A DNA stretch of 64,000 bases from Bradyrhizobium sp. Ai1a-2. GTDB taxonomy: Bacteria; Pseudomonadota; Alphaproteobacteria; Rhizobiales; Xanthobacteraceae. The position numbers and the translations under genes were made by a program. A model generated the notes under the pieces. The model searched no databases. It saw only the letters and a list, made by a program, of their open reading frames with translations, and was not told where the DNA came from. Positions 43,292 through 51,119 of the stretch are shown piece by piece (the first letter of the stretch is position 1; every line of letters starts with the position of its first letter). The stretch is taken from the NCBI RefSeq assembly GCF_000426245.1, contig NZ_AUEZ01000034.1, positions 1 through 64,000 of the forward strand, written 5' to 3'.

Positions 43292-43323
43292 CGGAGGGCT
43301 GCGCGGCCCGCGCGCGGAGCCCG

Positions 43324-43432
43324 TTATACCCCGCGAAGGCGGGGTATCCAGTAAGCGGCGGCCTCTCGGCTCAATCGCAGGGCTCAGTGGTTACTGGAGC
43401 GCCCGCCTTCGCGGGCGATGACGAGAAACGAA
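43324..43432. repeat. Palindromic repeat, family B (copy 2)
   Basis: Contains taccccgcgaaggcggggta, tccagtaagcggcggcctct, cggctcaa and, on the other side, ttactgga and cgcccgccttcgcgggcga. It matches the copy at 4431-4530 and lies between the converging secreted-protein gene and atp operon. Confidence 0.9.
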
Positions 43433-43440
43433 AGACAAAA

Positions 43441-43472
43441 AAGCCGGCGCGATCATCTCGCGCCGGCTTTTT
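43441..43472 (-). terminator. Terminator of the atp operon (bidirectional)
   Basis: Stem gccggcgcga (43443-43452) and tcgcgccggc (43458-43467), loop tcatc, flanked by A-run on the left and T-run on the right. It can therefore stop transcription from either strand; it lies 20 bases after atpF. Confidence 0.9.
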
Positions 43473-43491
43473 GTTTTTGCGTTGAAGCCGC

Positions 43492-43977
43492 TCAGTTCAG
43501 CTTGGAACGAACCTCGGCGATTCCCTTGGCCAGAAGGTCGTCGGCGACGGAGCCCTTGACCGACTGCGACAGGACGGTGGACGCCGCCGTTACGGCGGCA
43601 TCCGCCGCGGCCGCACGGACATCCGCCAAAGCCTGGGCTTCGGCGAGCGCGATCTTGTTCTCGGCGGTCTTGGTTCGCCGGGCGACAAAATCTTCCATCT
43701 TCGCCTTGGCCTCAGTCGCGATGCGTTCGGCATCGGCCTTGGCGCTCGCGACGATTTCCTCCGCCTCGCGCTCGGCGGTCGTGCGCTTGGCCTTGTATTC
43801 GGCGAGCAGCTTTGCGGCCTCTTCCTTCAGACGGCGAGCGTCGTCGAGTTCGGCCTTGATGCGTTCGCTGCGGTTGTCCAGCGCCTTCAGCACCGTGCGA
43901 TGGATGCCGAGATAGGCAAACACCACCATCAGGATGACGAAAGCGATCGCAACCCAGGTTTCCGGTTCGGTGAACAT
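43492..43977 (-). CDS. atpF: ATP synthase F0 subunit b
   Basis: 161 residues: one N-terminal membrane helix (WVAIAFVILMVVFAYLGIHR) then a long charged coiled coil rich in Ala, Glu and Lys (for example KEEAAKLLAEYKAKRTTAER), the peripheral stalk. It overlaps the b' gene by one base. It is the last gene of the F0 operon before the terminator; F1 genes are not in the window, as expected for alphaproteobacteria where F0 and F1 are separate operons. Confidence 0.95.
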   Translation of the reverse strand: MFTEPETWVAIAFVILMVVFAYLGIHRTVLKALDNRSERIKAELDDARRLKEEAAKLLAEYKAKRTTAEREAEEIVASAKADAERIATEAKAKMEDFVARRTKTAENKIALAEAQALADVRAAAADAAVTAASTVLSQSVKGSVADDLLAKGIAEVRSKLN

Positions 43978-44546
43978 CAGGCTTGTCCCTTCAGCGAGGC
44001 GTCGACGGCGCTGGTCACGGCAGCGCCGTCCGGCGCCACGCCGGTCAGCCGCTGCACGATCGCAGTCGCCGCATCTGCCGCAATGCCGCGGACATTGCTC
44101 ATCGCCGCCGACCGCGTCGCCGCGATGGTTTTCTCGGCGTCGTGGAGCTTGGCCGTAAGCTTGTCCTCCAGCACCTTGCGTTCGGCTTCAGAGGCCGCGC
44201 TCAGCTTCTCGCGGGTCTCGTTGCTGATGGCCTGAGCGCGGGAGCGCGCGGCCGCCAGGTCGTTCTCATAGGCCTTCAGCGCAGCGGCGGACTCGTCCTT
44301 CAGCTTTTGCGCGTCCGCCAAATCGCCCTCGATCATGTTCTGGCGTGCTTCGATCACGCCGCCGACACGCGGCAGCGCGAAGCGCGACACGATGATGTAG
44401 AGCGCGACAAAGGCGACAGCCAGCGACACCAGTTGCGAGGCGTAGGTGGACGAATCGAACGGAGGGAAAGCTCCGCCGTGGCCGCCATCGGCTTCGGTGT
44501 GGGCGCCGGCCTTCTGGCCTGATGCTTCGCCATGACTCTCAGCCAT
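43977..44546 (-). CDS. atpF': ATP synthase F0 subunit b'
   Basis: 189 residues: a His/Gly-rich N-terminus, a membrane helix (LVSLAVAFVALYIIVSRFAL) and a coiled-coil stalk (VIEARQNMIEGDLADAQKLK). The presence of a second, diverged b-type subunit is characteristic of photosynthetic bacteria and many alphaproteobacteria. It forms a heterodimeric stalk with subunit b. Confidence 0.94.
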   Translation of the reverse strand: MAESHGEASGQKAGAHTEADGGHGGAFPPFDSSTYASQLVSLAVAFVALYIIVSRFALPRVGGVIEARQNMIEGDLADAQKLKDESAAALKAYENDLAAARSRAQAISNETREKLSAASEAERKVLEDKLTAKLHDAEKTIAATRSAAMSNVRGIAADAATAIVQRLTGVAPDGAAVTSAVDASLKGQA

Positions 44547-44603
44547 GGTGTTCTCCTGTAGCTGTCACGGACGCCGCCCGCAGGCGGCGCAAGAGTGTGC
44601 CGC

Positions 44604-44834
44604 TCAGAGCGGAACGAACAGCAAGAGCAGCGCGATCAGCAGCGAGAAGATGCCGAGCGCTTCGGTCACGGCGAAGCCGAAGATCAGGTTGCCGAACTGG
44701 CCCTGCGCGGCGGACGGATTGCGCACGGCGGCGGCAAGGTAGTTGCCGAAGATAACGCCGACGCCGACGCCCGCACCGCCCATGCCGATGCACGCGATGC
44801 CCGCGCCGATAAGTTTAGCTGCTGCCGGTTCCAT
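44604..44834 (-). CDS. atpE: ATP synthase F0 subunit c
   Basis: 76 residues making two membrane helices: GAGIACIGMGGAGVGVGVIF with the Gly-rich packing motif, a polar loop (AVRNPSAAQGQ) and FGFAVTEALGIFSLLIALLL, where the Glu is the proton-carrying residue of the c-ring. GGAG lies shortly upstream of the start. Confidence 0.95.
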   Translation of the reverse strand: MEPAAAKLIGAGIACIGMGGAGVGVGVIFGNYLAAAVRNPSAAQGQFGNLIFGFAVTEALGIFSLLIALLLLFVPL

Positions 44835-44887
44835 AGTTTGCTCCTTGGAGAGAAAGACAGATGTGGGTGGAAAATTCCCCGGACCGC

Positions 44888-45637
44888 TCAGTGTCCCGGA
44901 TGAATGGCGTCGTTGAGGTAGATGCAGGTCAGGATCGCAAACACATAGGCCTGCAGGAACGCGACCAGCAGTTCGAGGGCGGTCAACGCGACCGTGAGGG
45001 CCAGCGGCATCACGCCGCCGAGCCAGCCGACGGCGCCCAGCGAGACGCCGAGCATCGCGACGAAACCCGCGAACACCTTCAGCGCGATATGGCCGGCCAG
45101 CATGTTGGCGAACAGACGCACGCTGTGCGAGACCGGCCGCAGGAAGAACGACAGGATCTCGATGAACATCACCAGCGGCAGGATGTAGATCGGAACGCCG
45201 GACGGCACGAAAATCTTGAAGAACTTCAGCCCGTTCTTGTAGACGCCATAGATCAGGACGGTGAAGAACACGAGCAGCGCGAGCGCTGCGGTGACGATGA
45301 GGTGGCTCGAAATCGTGAACGTGTAGGGGATGATGCCCACGAGGTTCGAGACGCAGATGAACATGAACAGCGAGAAGATCAGCGGGAAGAACTTCATGCC
45401 TTCCGCGCCGGCGGTGCTGCGGATGGTGCTGGCGACGAACTCGTAGGAGATTTCGGCCACCGACTGCAGGCGCCCGGGAACCAGTTGTCGGCCGCTCGCG
45501 AGCATCAACACCGAGATCAACGCCACTGCCACGAGCATGTAGAGCGTCGAATTGGTGAAGGCGATCGTGTGATCGCCGATATGGCCGATCGTGAAGAGGG
45601 GTTCGATGTTGAACTGGTGGATCGGATCGATTTTCAT
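44888..45637 (-). CDS. atpB: ATP synthase F0 subunit a
   Basis: 249 residues with five or six membrane helices. The essential arginine is in FLRPVSHSVRLFANMLAGH, and the last helices include LTALELLVAFLQAYVFAILT. It forms the proton half-channels against the c-ring. Order in the operon is atpI, atpB, atpE, atpF', atpF. Confidence 0.96.
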   Translation of the reverse strand: MKIDPIHQFNIEPLFTIGHIGDHTIAFTNSTLYMLVAVALISVLMLASGRQLVPGRLQSVAEISYEFVASTIRSTAGAEGMKFFPLIFSLFMFICVSNLVGIIPYTFTISSHLIVTAALALLVFFTVLIYGVYKNGLKFFKIFVPSGVPIYILPLVMFIEILSFFLRPVSHSVRLFANMLAGHIALKVFAGFVAMLGVSLGAVGWLGGVMPLALTVALTALELLVAFLQAYVFAILTCIYLNDAIHPGH

Positions 45638-45708
45638 CCGCGCGGCTCTTGGTCCCCCGGCTTATCCGCCGGCAATCGAATTACAGATGTCGTGACTTCC
45701 GCCAGAAC

Positions 45709-46080
45709 TTAACGCTTGCCTGAGGCCACGCCTGCAGACCTCACCACGTTGACCACGCCGGCCGTGAAGCCGAGCAGCAGGAACACGATGAGACCGAACG
45801 GCGATGTCGACAGTAGACGGTCGAATCCCCAGCCAATCGCCGCCCCGACGACAACGCCCGCGACCAACTCCGAGGAAAGGCGGAAGCCGAGCGCCATTGC
45901 CGAAGCTCTGGCGGCACCGTCTCCGCTTTCAGTTCCGGATTGATCAGTCCTGATTTTGCGGCTGTCGCGAATTTCGGACAACCGATGATCCAGACTTCCG
46001 AGCCTTGCGGAAAGCGCAGCTTCGTCGGACGACGACTGGTCGCGATTCCCACTTGCGTTGTCGTTTTTGTTTTCCGCCAT
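45709..46080 (-). CDS. atpI: AtpZ/AtpI assembly factor of ATP synthase
   Basis: 123 residues: a charged, Ser/Asp-rich cytoplasmic N-terminus, then two membrane helices (LVAGVVVGAAIGWGFDRLL and FGLIVFLLLGFTAGVVNVVR), the AtpZ/AtpI family pattern. It promotes c-ring assembly or Mg transport for the synthase. ATG 46080 gives MAENKNDNASGNRDQ; the frame is open upstream to 46134 without family-like sequence. It is the first gene of the operon, and 46081-46351 holds its promoter and no other gene. Confidence 0.9.
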   Translation of the reverse strand: MAENKNDNASGNRDQSSSDEAALSARLGSLDHRLSEIRDSRKIRTDQSGTESGDGAARASAMALGFRLSSELVAGVVVGAAIGWGFDRLLSTSPFGLIVFLLLGFTAGVVNVVRSAGVASGKR

Positions 46081-46351
46081 GTGGCAGACACTAAACGATG
46101 CTGCGGTTGATGGAAATTGCGCCGCCACCCTCAAAAGCCGCGCGGACCATACTTACCGTGTCCGATCAAGTCAAGATTGCGTAACAACCAGTTAGCGCAT
46201 TGATTCGATTACACTTCTCTGGAGTTATTCCAGATGTCTGCGACCTGTCATCGCAACGCAACAGCTGGCATTCAGGCCGCGGCGGTCTTGCACCGGTCAG
46301 GACGCTCTGTTGGGATGGACGCCTCGTCGCACCAATCCGCTCGGAGCCGCC

Positions 46352-46975
46352 ATGTCGCGCCAGGTCGATTACTACTTCTCGTTTCAATCTCCCTGGGCCT
46401 ACATCGGCGACCGGCCGTTCCGCGATCTCGTCAGCAGCTTTGATCTCAAGGTGAACTACAAACCGGTGGTGCTGGTCGACCTGTTCTCGGAGACCGGCGG
46501 ATTGCCGCTTCTGAAGCGTCACCCGGTGCGGCAACGTTATCGGATGGTGGAACTGCAGCGCTGGCGCGATCGGCGCGGATTGCAGTTTCATCTGAGGCCC
46601 GCGCACTGGCCCTTCAATGCCCGCCTTGCCGATGGCGTGGTCATCGCCGCGATCGAGGCGGGACTCGATCCCGATGCGTTCCTGAGGCGCGGTTTTGTCG
46701 CGGTCTGGGAGGATCAATTCAATCTCGCCGATCCCTTGACCCTGGCGCGGCTCGCCGACGAATCGGGCCTGCCCGGCAACAAGCTGGTGGAACGTTCCGC
46801 CTCGGAGGCGATCACCGCGGCCTATGAGCAGAACCGCCAGGACGCGATAACGGCCGACGTGTTCGGCTCACCGGCCTATGTGCTCGATGGCGAGGTGTTT
46901 TGGGGCCAGGACCGGCTCGATTTGTTGGCTGATGCATTGAAGTCGGGCAGGCCGCCCTATACGTCCGATACATAG
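46352..46975 (+). CDS. 2-hydroxychromene-2-carboxylate isomerase-like (DsbA fold)
   Basis: 207 residues with the kappa-GST/DsbA fold: VDYYFSFQSPWAYIGDRPFR with Ser in place of the redox Cys pair, then HPVRQRYRMVELQRWRDRRG, and the cis-Pro loop in FGSPAYVLDGEVFWGQDRLD. The family isomerises aromatic catabolic intermediates with glutathione, but many members have no known substrate. ATG 46352 gives the usual N-terminus. It is divergent from the atp operon. Confidence 0.88.
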   Translation: MSRQVDYYFSFQSPWAYIGDRPFRDLVSSFDLKVNYKPVVLVDLFSETGGLPLLKRHPVRQRYRMVELQRWRDRRGLQFHLRPAHWPFNARLADGVVIAAIEAGLDPDAFLRRGFVAVWEDQFNLADPLTLARLADESGLPGNKLVERSASEAITAAYEQNRQDAITADVFGSPAYVLDGEVFWGQDRLDLLADALKSGRPPYTSDT

Positions 46976-47011
46976 GGTTACGCCAACGTTTGCTGAGACG
47001 GGAGCAAGCCG

Positions 47012-47536
47012 ATGCGCCACGCGACGTCGTCATCGAAAGTCTCCACGGCCCTGGCAGGTGTGGCGTTGAGCTTGAGCCTGAGCGGCGCGGCCTTTGCCCA
47101 ATCCCGGCCGGATACCGAGAACGGTCGTTACGCGCTGTCGACCACCGCCGACGGCGTGCTGCGGCTCGACACGCGGACCGGCACGGTCTCGACCTGCAAC
47201 AACAATTCGGGTGCGGGCTGGGCCTGCTATGCCATACCCGACGAGCGCGCCGCGCTGGACGCGGAAATCGGCCGGCTGCAGGTCGAGAATGAAAAGCTCA
47301 AGGCCGAGCTCGCGCAGCGCGATTCGCCCGTCACCGGCAAGACCGACGAGGCACTGCCGAAATCGGATTCGCTGAAGCAGGGCGAGCCGAAGGTCGCCGA
47401 GGGTGGACGCAAGGTCGAAATTCCGTTGCCGAGCGATCAGGACATGGACCGCATGATGTCGTTCCTCGAACGCGCCTGGCGCCGCCTGGTCGAGATGGCC
47501 AACCGCATGCAGCGCGACACGTCGGGCAAGATTTGA
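47012..47536 (+). CDS. Secreted protein with coiled coil, unknown function
   Basis: 174 residues: signal peptide (VSTALAGVALSLSLSGAAFA, then QSRPD), a short beta-rich module RYALSTTADGVLRLDTRTGT ending VSTCNNNSGAGWACYAIPDE with a Cys pair, then a coiled coil (ALDAEIGRLQVENEKLKAEL) and a C-terminal helix (MMSFLERAWRRLVEMANRMQ). I do not recognise a named family. It follows the isomerase gene by 36 bases and may share its transcript. Confidence 0.82.
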   Translation: MRHATSSSKVSTALAGVALSLSLSGAAFAQSRPDTENGRYALSTTADGVLRLDTRTGTVSTCNNNSGAGWACYAIPDERAALDAEIGRLQVENEKLKAELAQRDSPVTGKTDEALPKSDSLKQGEPKVAEGGRKVEIPLPSDQDMDRMMSFLERAWRRLVEMANRMQRDTSGKI

Positions 47537-47542
47537 TGATTC

Positions 47543-47622
47543 CGTAGGATGGGTAGAGCGAAGCGAAACCCATCGATCCCGTGCAGCCTTGATGGGCTTC
47601 GCTTCGCTCTACCCATCCTACG
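47543..47622. repeat. Palindromic repeat, family C (copy 3)
   Basis: Arms cgtaggatgggtagagcgaa and its complement ending ctctacccatcctacg, with inner arms gcgaaacccatc and gatgggcttcgc. It lies between the secreted-protein gene and yjbQ. Confidence 0.92.
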
Positions 47623-47634
47623 ATAGCTTCGCTC

Positions 47635-48108
47635 ATGATCTCGACCCGATCACTCACACGCAGCGCTCCATCGACCGTCAGTGCCACCACCCTCGTGTCG
47701 TCGCTATTGACCGTTCATACGCCGGGCGTTGGCTTCACCAACCTCACCTCAGAGGTCGCAAAATTCCTGCGCGAGGCGCGCGGGGCCGAGGGGCAAGTGA
47801 CGCTGTTCATCCGCCACACCTCGGCGTCGCTGACCATCCAGGAGAATGCCGATCCGACCGTGCTCGAGGATCTCCTCTCCGTGCTGTGTCGCCTGGCGCC
47901 CGAGGATGGCGGATGGCGCCATGATACCGAAGGTCCTGACGACATGCCCGCGCATATCAAGACCATGCTGACGTCGACCTCGCTTCAGATTCCGGTGCTC
48001 GACGGCGAACTCGCGCTCGGCACCTGGCAGGCGATCTACCTGATCGAGCATCGCGCCCGGCCGCATCAGCGCGAGGTCGTGCTGCAGTTCATTGGCCGTA
48101 CGAAATGA
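47635..48108 (+). CDS. YjbQ/UPF0047 family protein
   Basis: 157 residues with the YjbQ signatures VTLFIRHTSASLTIQENADP, ERSD-equivalent EDGGWRHDTEGPDDMPAHIK and LALGTWQAIYLIEHRARPHQ (His/Glu cluster for a metal). Some members show low thiamine-phosphate synthase activity; the physiological role is unclear. The start ATG 47635 is used because no later ATG precedes the conserved domain. Confidence 0.9.
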   Translation: MISTRSLTRSAPSTVSATTLVSSLLTVHTPGVGFTNLTSEVAKFLREARGAEGQVTLFIRHTSASLTIQENADPTVLEDLLSVLCRLAPEDGGWRHDTEGPDDMPAHIKTMLTSTSLQIPVLDGELALGTWQAIYLIEHRARPHQREVVLQFIGRTK

Positions 48109-48137
48109 CGCAGACCGTCTCTCCTCACGGGAAGCTC

Positions 48138-48227
48138 CGTAGCCCGGGTGGAGCGCCAGCGTAACCCGGGACCGCTGGTAGATGTCGACAGGTGTCCCGG
48201 GTTACGCTGCGCTCCACCCGGGCTACG
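48138..48227. repeat. Palindromic repeat, family D (copy 1)
   Basis: Arms cgtagcccgggtggagcg and cgctccacccgggctacg with inner arms gcgtaacccggga and tcccgggttacgc. A second member is at 57494-57582. It lies between the converging yjbQ and transporter genes. Confidence 0.92.
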
Positions 48228-48311
48228 AAACTTGGAGATGAGTCAGCTCGAACAAATCGGCCGCGGATTGCTCCGCGGCCGATCGAGCAAGCGCCGGAAG
48301 CGCGCTTTGTC

Positions 48312-49976
48312 TCAGGTCTTGCTGATATCGACGTCCTTGGTCTCCGGCAGGAACAGGAAGCCGACCACAGCGGTGATCGCCGCGAAGATGATCGGGTACC
48401 AGAGGCCGGCATAGATGTCGCCGGTGGAGGCCACGATCGCGAACGCGGTCGCGGGCAGCAGGCCGCCGAACCAGCCGTTGCCGATGTGGTAGGGCAGCGA
48501 CATCGAGGTGTAGCGGATGCGGGTCGGGAACAGTTCGACCAGCATCGCGGCGATCGGGCCGTAGACCATGGTGACGAAGATCACCAGGATGAACAACAAT
48601 CCGATCACGGCCGCGACCTGCGGACGGAAGATGTCGAAGGGATGCGACATCTTCACGATGCCGGTGTCACCCGCCTTCGGATAGCCCGCCGCCTGGATCG
48701 CCGCCAGCACTGCCGGGTTGGACGTCTTGGCGTCGGTGTAAGGCACTTCCTTGCCGTTGACGAGGACCTTCACGCCAGATCCGGCCGCGCCGTAGGTGGT
48801 CGAGTACTTGACCGACGACTGGGCGAGGTAGGCGCGTGCGGTGTCGCAAGGCGCGGTGAACACGCGGGTGCCGACCGGGTTGAACAGGTCGCCGCAGCCC
48901 TTGGGATCGGCCACCACCTCGACCTTGGCGGATTCGATCGCCTTTTCCAGCGCCGGGTTGGCGTTGGTGGTGATCATCTTGAAGATCGGGATGAAGGTCA
49001 GCGCCGCGATCGCGCAGCCGGCGAGGATGATCGGCTTGCGGCCGATCCGGTCGGACAGCGCGCCGAACACGACGAAGAAACCGGTGCCGAGCAGGAGCGA
49101 CCAGGCGATCAGAAGGTTCGACGTGTAGCCGTCGACCTTCAGGATCGATTGCAGGAAGAACAGCGCGTAGAACTGGCCCGTGTACCAGACCACGCCCTGT
49201 CCCATCACGGCGCCGAACAATGCGAGCAGCACGATCTTGGCGTTGGACCAGTTGGCGAAGGCTTCCGTCAGCGGCGCCTTGGAGCTCTTGCCCTCATCTT
49301 TCATGCGCTGGAACACCGGCGATTCGTTCAATCGCAGCCGGATCCAGACGGAGATGCCGAGCAGGAACACCGAGACCAGGAACGGAATGCGCCAGCCCCA
49401 TTCGGCAAAGGCCTGTTCGCCCGTCATTGTGCGGGTGAACAGGATCACCAGCAGTGACAGGAACAGGCCGAGAGTGGCGGTGGTCTGGATAAAGGAGGTG
49501 TAGTAGCCGCGCTTGCCCTGCGGGGAGTGCTCGGCGACATAGGTTGCTGCACCGCCATATTCGCCGCCGAGCGCAAGGCCCTGCAGCAGGCGCAACGCGA
49601 TCAGGATGATCGGCGCGGCGATGCCGATGGTGGCGGCGTTGGGCAGCAGGCCGACGATGAAGGTCGACAGGCCCATGATCAGGATGGTCACAAGGAACGT
49701 ATATTTGCGCCCGACGATGTCACCGACGCGGCCGAACACGATGGCGCCGAACGGACGCACCAGGAAGCCGGCGGCGAAGGCGAGCAGGGCGAAGATGTCG
49801 CGGGTGGCCGGCGGGTAGGCGGAGAAGAACTGCGCGCCGATGATGCTGGCCAGCGATCCGTACAGGTAGAAATCGTACCATTCGAAGACGGTACCAAGCG
49901 AAGAGGCAAGGATGACGAAGCGTTCGTCCTTCGTCATGCCGCCGCGGCGCGCCGAAGTTGCAGTCATTGTGGACAT
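48312..49976 (-). CDS. MHS-type MFS transporter with large periplasmic loop
   Basis: 554 residues, longer than the roughly 430-450 of typical metabolite:H+ symporters. The N-half has FEWYDFYLYGSLASIIGAQF, GRVGDIVGRK (MFS motif A) and LQGLALGGEYGGAATYVAEH; the C-half has GALSDRIGRKP. An extra segment of about 110 residues (about 336-447), after helix 9 and so predicted periplasmic, contains Cys361 and Cys377. The substrate is unknown; relatives carry organic acids or betaines. The start at 49976 has GGGGGGA nine bases upstream; ATG 49985 is also possible. Confidence 0.88.
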   Translation of the reverse strand: MSTMTATSARRGGMTKDERFVILASSLGTVFEWYDFYLYGSLASIIGAQFFSAYPPATRDIFALLAFAAGFLVRPFGAIVFGRVGDIVGRKYTFLVTILIMGLSTFIVGLLPNAATIGIAAPIILIALRLLQGLALGGEYGGAATYVAEHSPQGKRGYYTSFIQTTATLGLFLSLLVILFTRTMTGEQAFAEWGWRIPFLVSVFLLGISVWIRLRLNESPVFQRMKDEGKSSKAPLTEAFANWSNAKIVLLALFGAVMGQGVVWYTGQFYALFFLQSILKVDGYTSNLLIAWSLLLGTGFFVVFGALSDRIGRKPIILAGCAIAALTFIPIFKMITTNANPALEKAIESAKVEVVADPKGCGDLFNPVGTRVFTAPCDTARAYLAQSSVKYSTTYGAAGSGVKVLVNGKEVPYTDAKTSNPAVLAAIQAAGYPKAGDTGIVKMSHPFDIFRPQVAAVIGLLFILVIFVTMVYGPIAAMLVELFPTRIRYTSMSLPYHIGNGWFGGLLPATAFAIVASTGDIYAGLWYPIIFAAITAVVGFLFLPETKDVDISKT

Positions 49977-50290
49977 CTGGATCATTCCCCCCAAATTCTT
50001 GCTGCTGAACTCGCCTGCCGAGTTCGGCCGGATGAGCTACGGGCTTGGCAGGAGGGTAACATCGGGGCAAAAGCCGCCCCAATAAGACTTTCGGCCCTTT
50101 TCACGACCTTCCGTGCGGTGAGGGATCTGCCGGTTGTGCGGTCCCGATCCGGATTCAGGCGCGCGTGCTGCGATGCACAAGCGGCCGCATTAACTGCTTC
50201 GAGACACGGTAGAATTACGGCTTGCACGCAGCCCTCGCTCGGAGGACAAAGGATAAAAAAAGGGAGCGGCGACCCGCTCGCGAGATACCG
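49977..50290. other. Gene-free divergent region between the MHS transporter and regulator
   Basis: 314 bases with no reading frame I can support and no repeat family seen elsewhere in the window. It should hold the two divergent promoters; no sigma-54 or other clear motif was found. Confidence 0.45.
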
Positions 50291-50965
50291 ATGACCGCTG
50301 CTGTCCAGACCCATCTTGTCATCGCCGATGACCATCCGCTGTTCCGCGATGCGCTGCGGCAGGCAGTCGCGAGCGTCGTCAGCTCGGCCGTCATTACCGA
50401 GGCCGGTTCGTTCGACGAGCTCACCGCCTTGCTCGAGAAGGATGCCGACGTCGACCTGATCCTGCTCGACCTCACGATGCCGGGCATCAGCGGCTTCTCC
50501 GGCCTGATCTATCTGCGCGCGCAGTATCCGGCGATTCCGGTGGTGATCGTGTCAGCGAGCGACGATGCCACCACGATCCGCCGCTCGCTCGACTTCGGCG
50601 CGTCCGGTTTCATCCCGAAGCGCTTCGGCGTCGACACGCTCCGCGATGCCATCATGAAGGTGATGGACGGCGACGTCTGGGTTCCCGCCGACACCGACCT
50701 GTCGTCGGCCGGCGATCCCGAGATGGCGCGGCTGCGTGACCGGCTGGTGACGCTGACGCCGCAGCAGGTGCGTGTCCTGATGATGCTGTCGGAAGGGTTG
50801 CTCAACAAACAGATCGCCTACGAGCTCGGCGTCTCCGAGGCCACCATCAAGGCGCACGTATCCGCGATCCTGCAAAAGCTCGGCGTCGAAAGCCGCACCC
50901 AGGCCGTGATCGCCGCCGCAAAGATCGCCGGCGGCCAATGGCGCCAGGGCACACCGCAGGGGTGA
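50291..50965 (+). CDS. LuxR-type response regulator (CrbR-like)
   Basis: 224 residues: receiver with LVIADDHPLFRDALRQAV, phosphoacceptor Asp60 in LILLDLTMPG and Lys in FIPKRFG, then a LuxR helix-turn-helix (LTPQQVRVLMMLSEGLLNKQ, ELGVSEATIKAHVSAILQKL). It converges with a symporter-fused hybrid kinase, its likely partner. That pairing is known as CrbS/CrbR (also MxtR/ErdR), which controls acetyl-CoA synthetase and acetate use; the assignment here is from gene order and domain plan. ATG 50291 is chosen as the first codon of the domain. Confidence 0.88.
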   Translation: MTAAVQTHLVIADDHPLFRDALRQAVASVVSSAVITEAGSFDELTALLEKDADVDLILLDLTMPGISGFSGLIYLRAQYPAIPVVIVSASDDATTIRRSLDFGASGFIPKRFGVDTLRDAIMKVMDGDVWVPADTDLSSAGDPEMARLRDRLVTLTPQQVRVLMMLSEGLLNKQIAYELGVSEATIKAHVSAILQKLGVESRTQAVIAAAKIAGGQWRQGTPQG

Positions 50966-50984
50966 TCGGCCGCATGTGAATTGC

Positions 50985-51100
50985 CGGGTGGGCAAAGCGA
51001 CTTGTCCGCCGTAGCTCAACGAGCGAAGGCGGAAGCGTGCCCACCACTACGAGCGGGATGCTTGACGGTGGGCACGTCGATGCGCTCCTTTGCCCACCCT
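50985..51100. repeat. Diverged palindromic repeat (gggtgggcaaagcg arms)
   Basis: Outer arms gggtgggcaaagcg and, at the far end, gcgctcctttgcccaccct; inner pieces gcgtgcccacca and acggtgggcacg. It is reminiscent of family C but differs in the arms. It separates the converging regulator and hybrid-kinase genes. Confidence 0.75.
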
Positions 51101-51119
51101 AAGCGTCGGTTGGCGCAAT

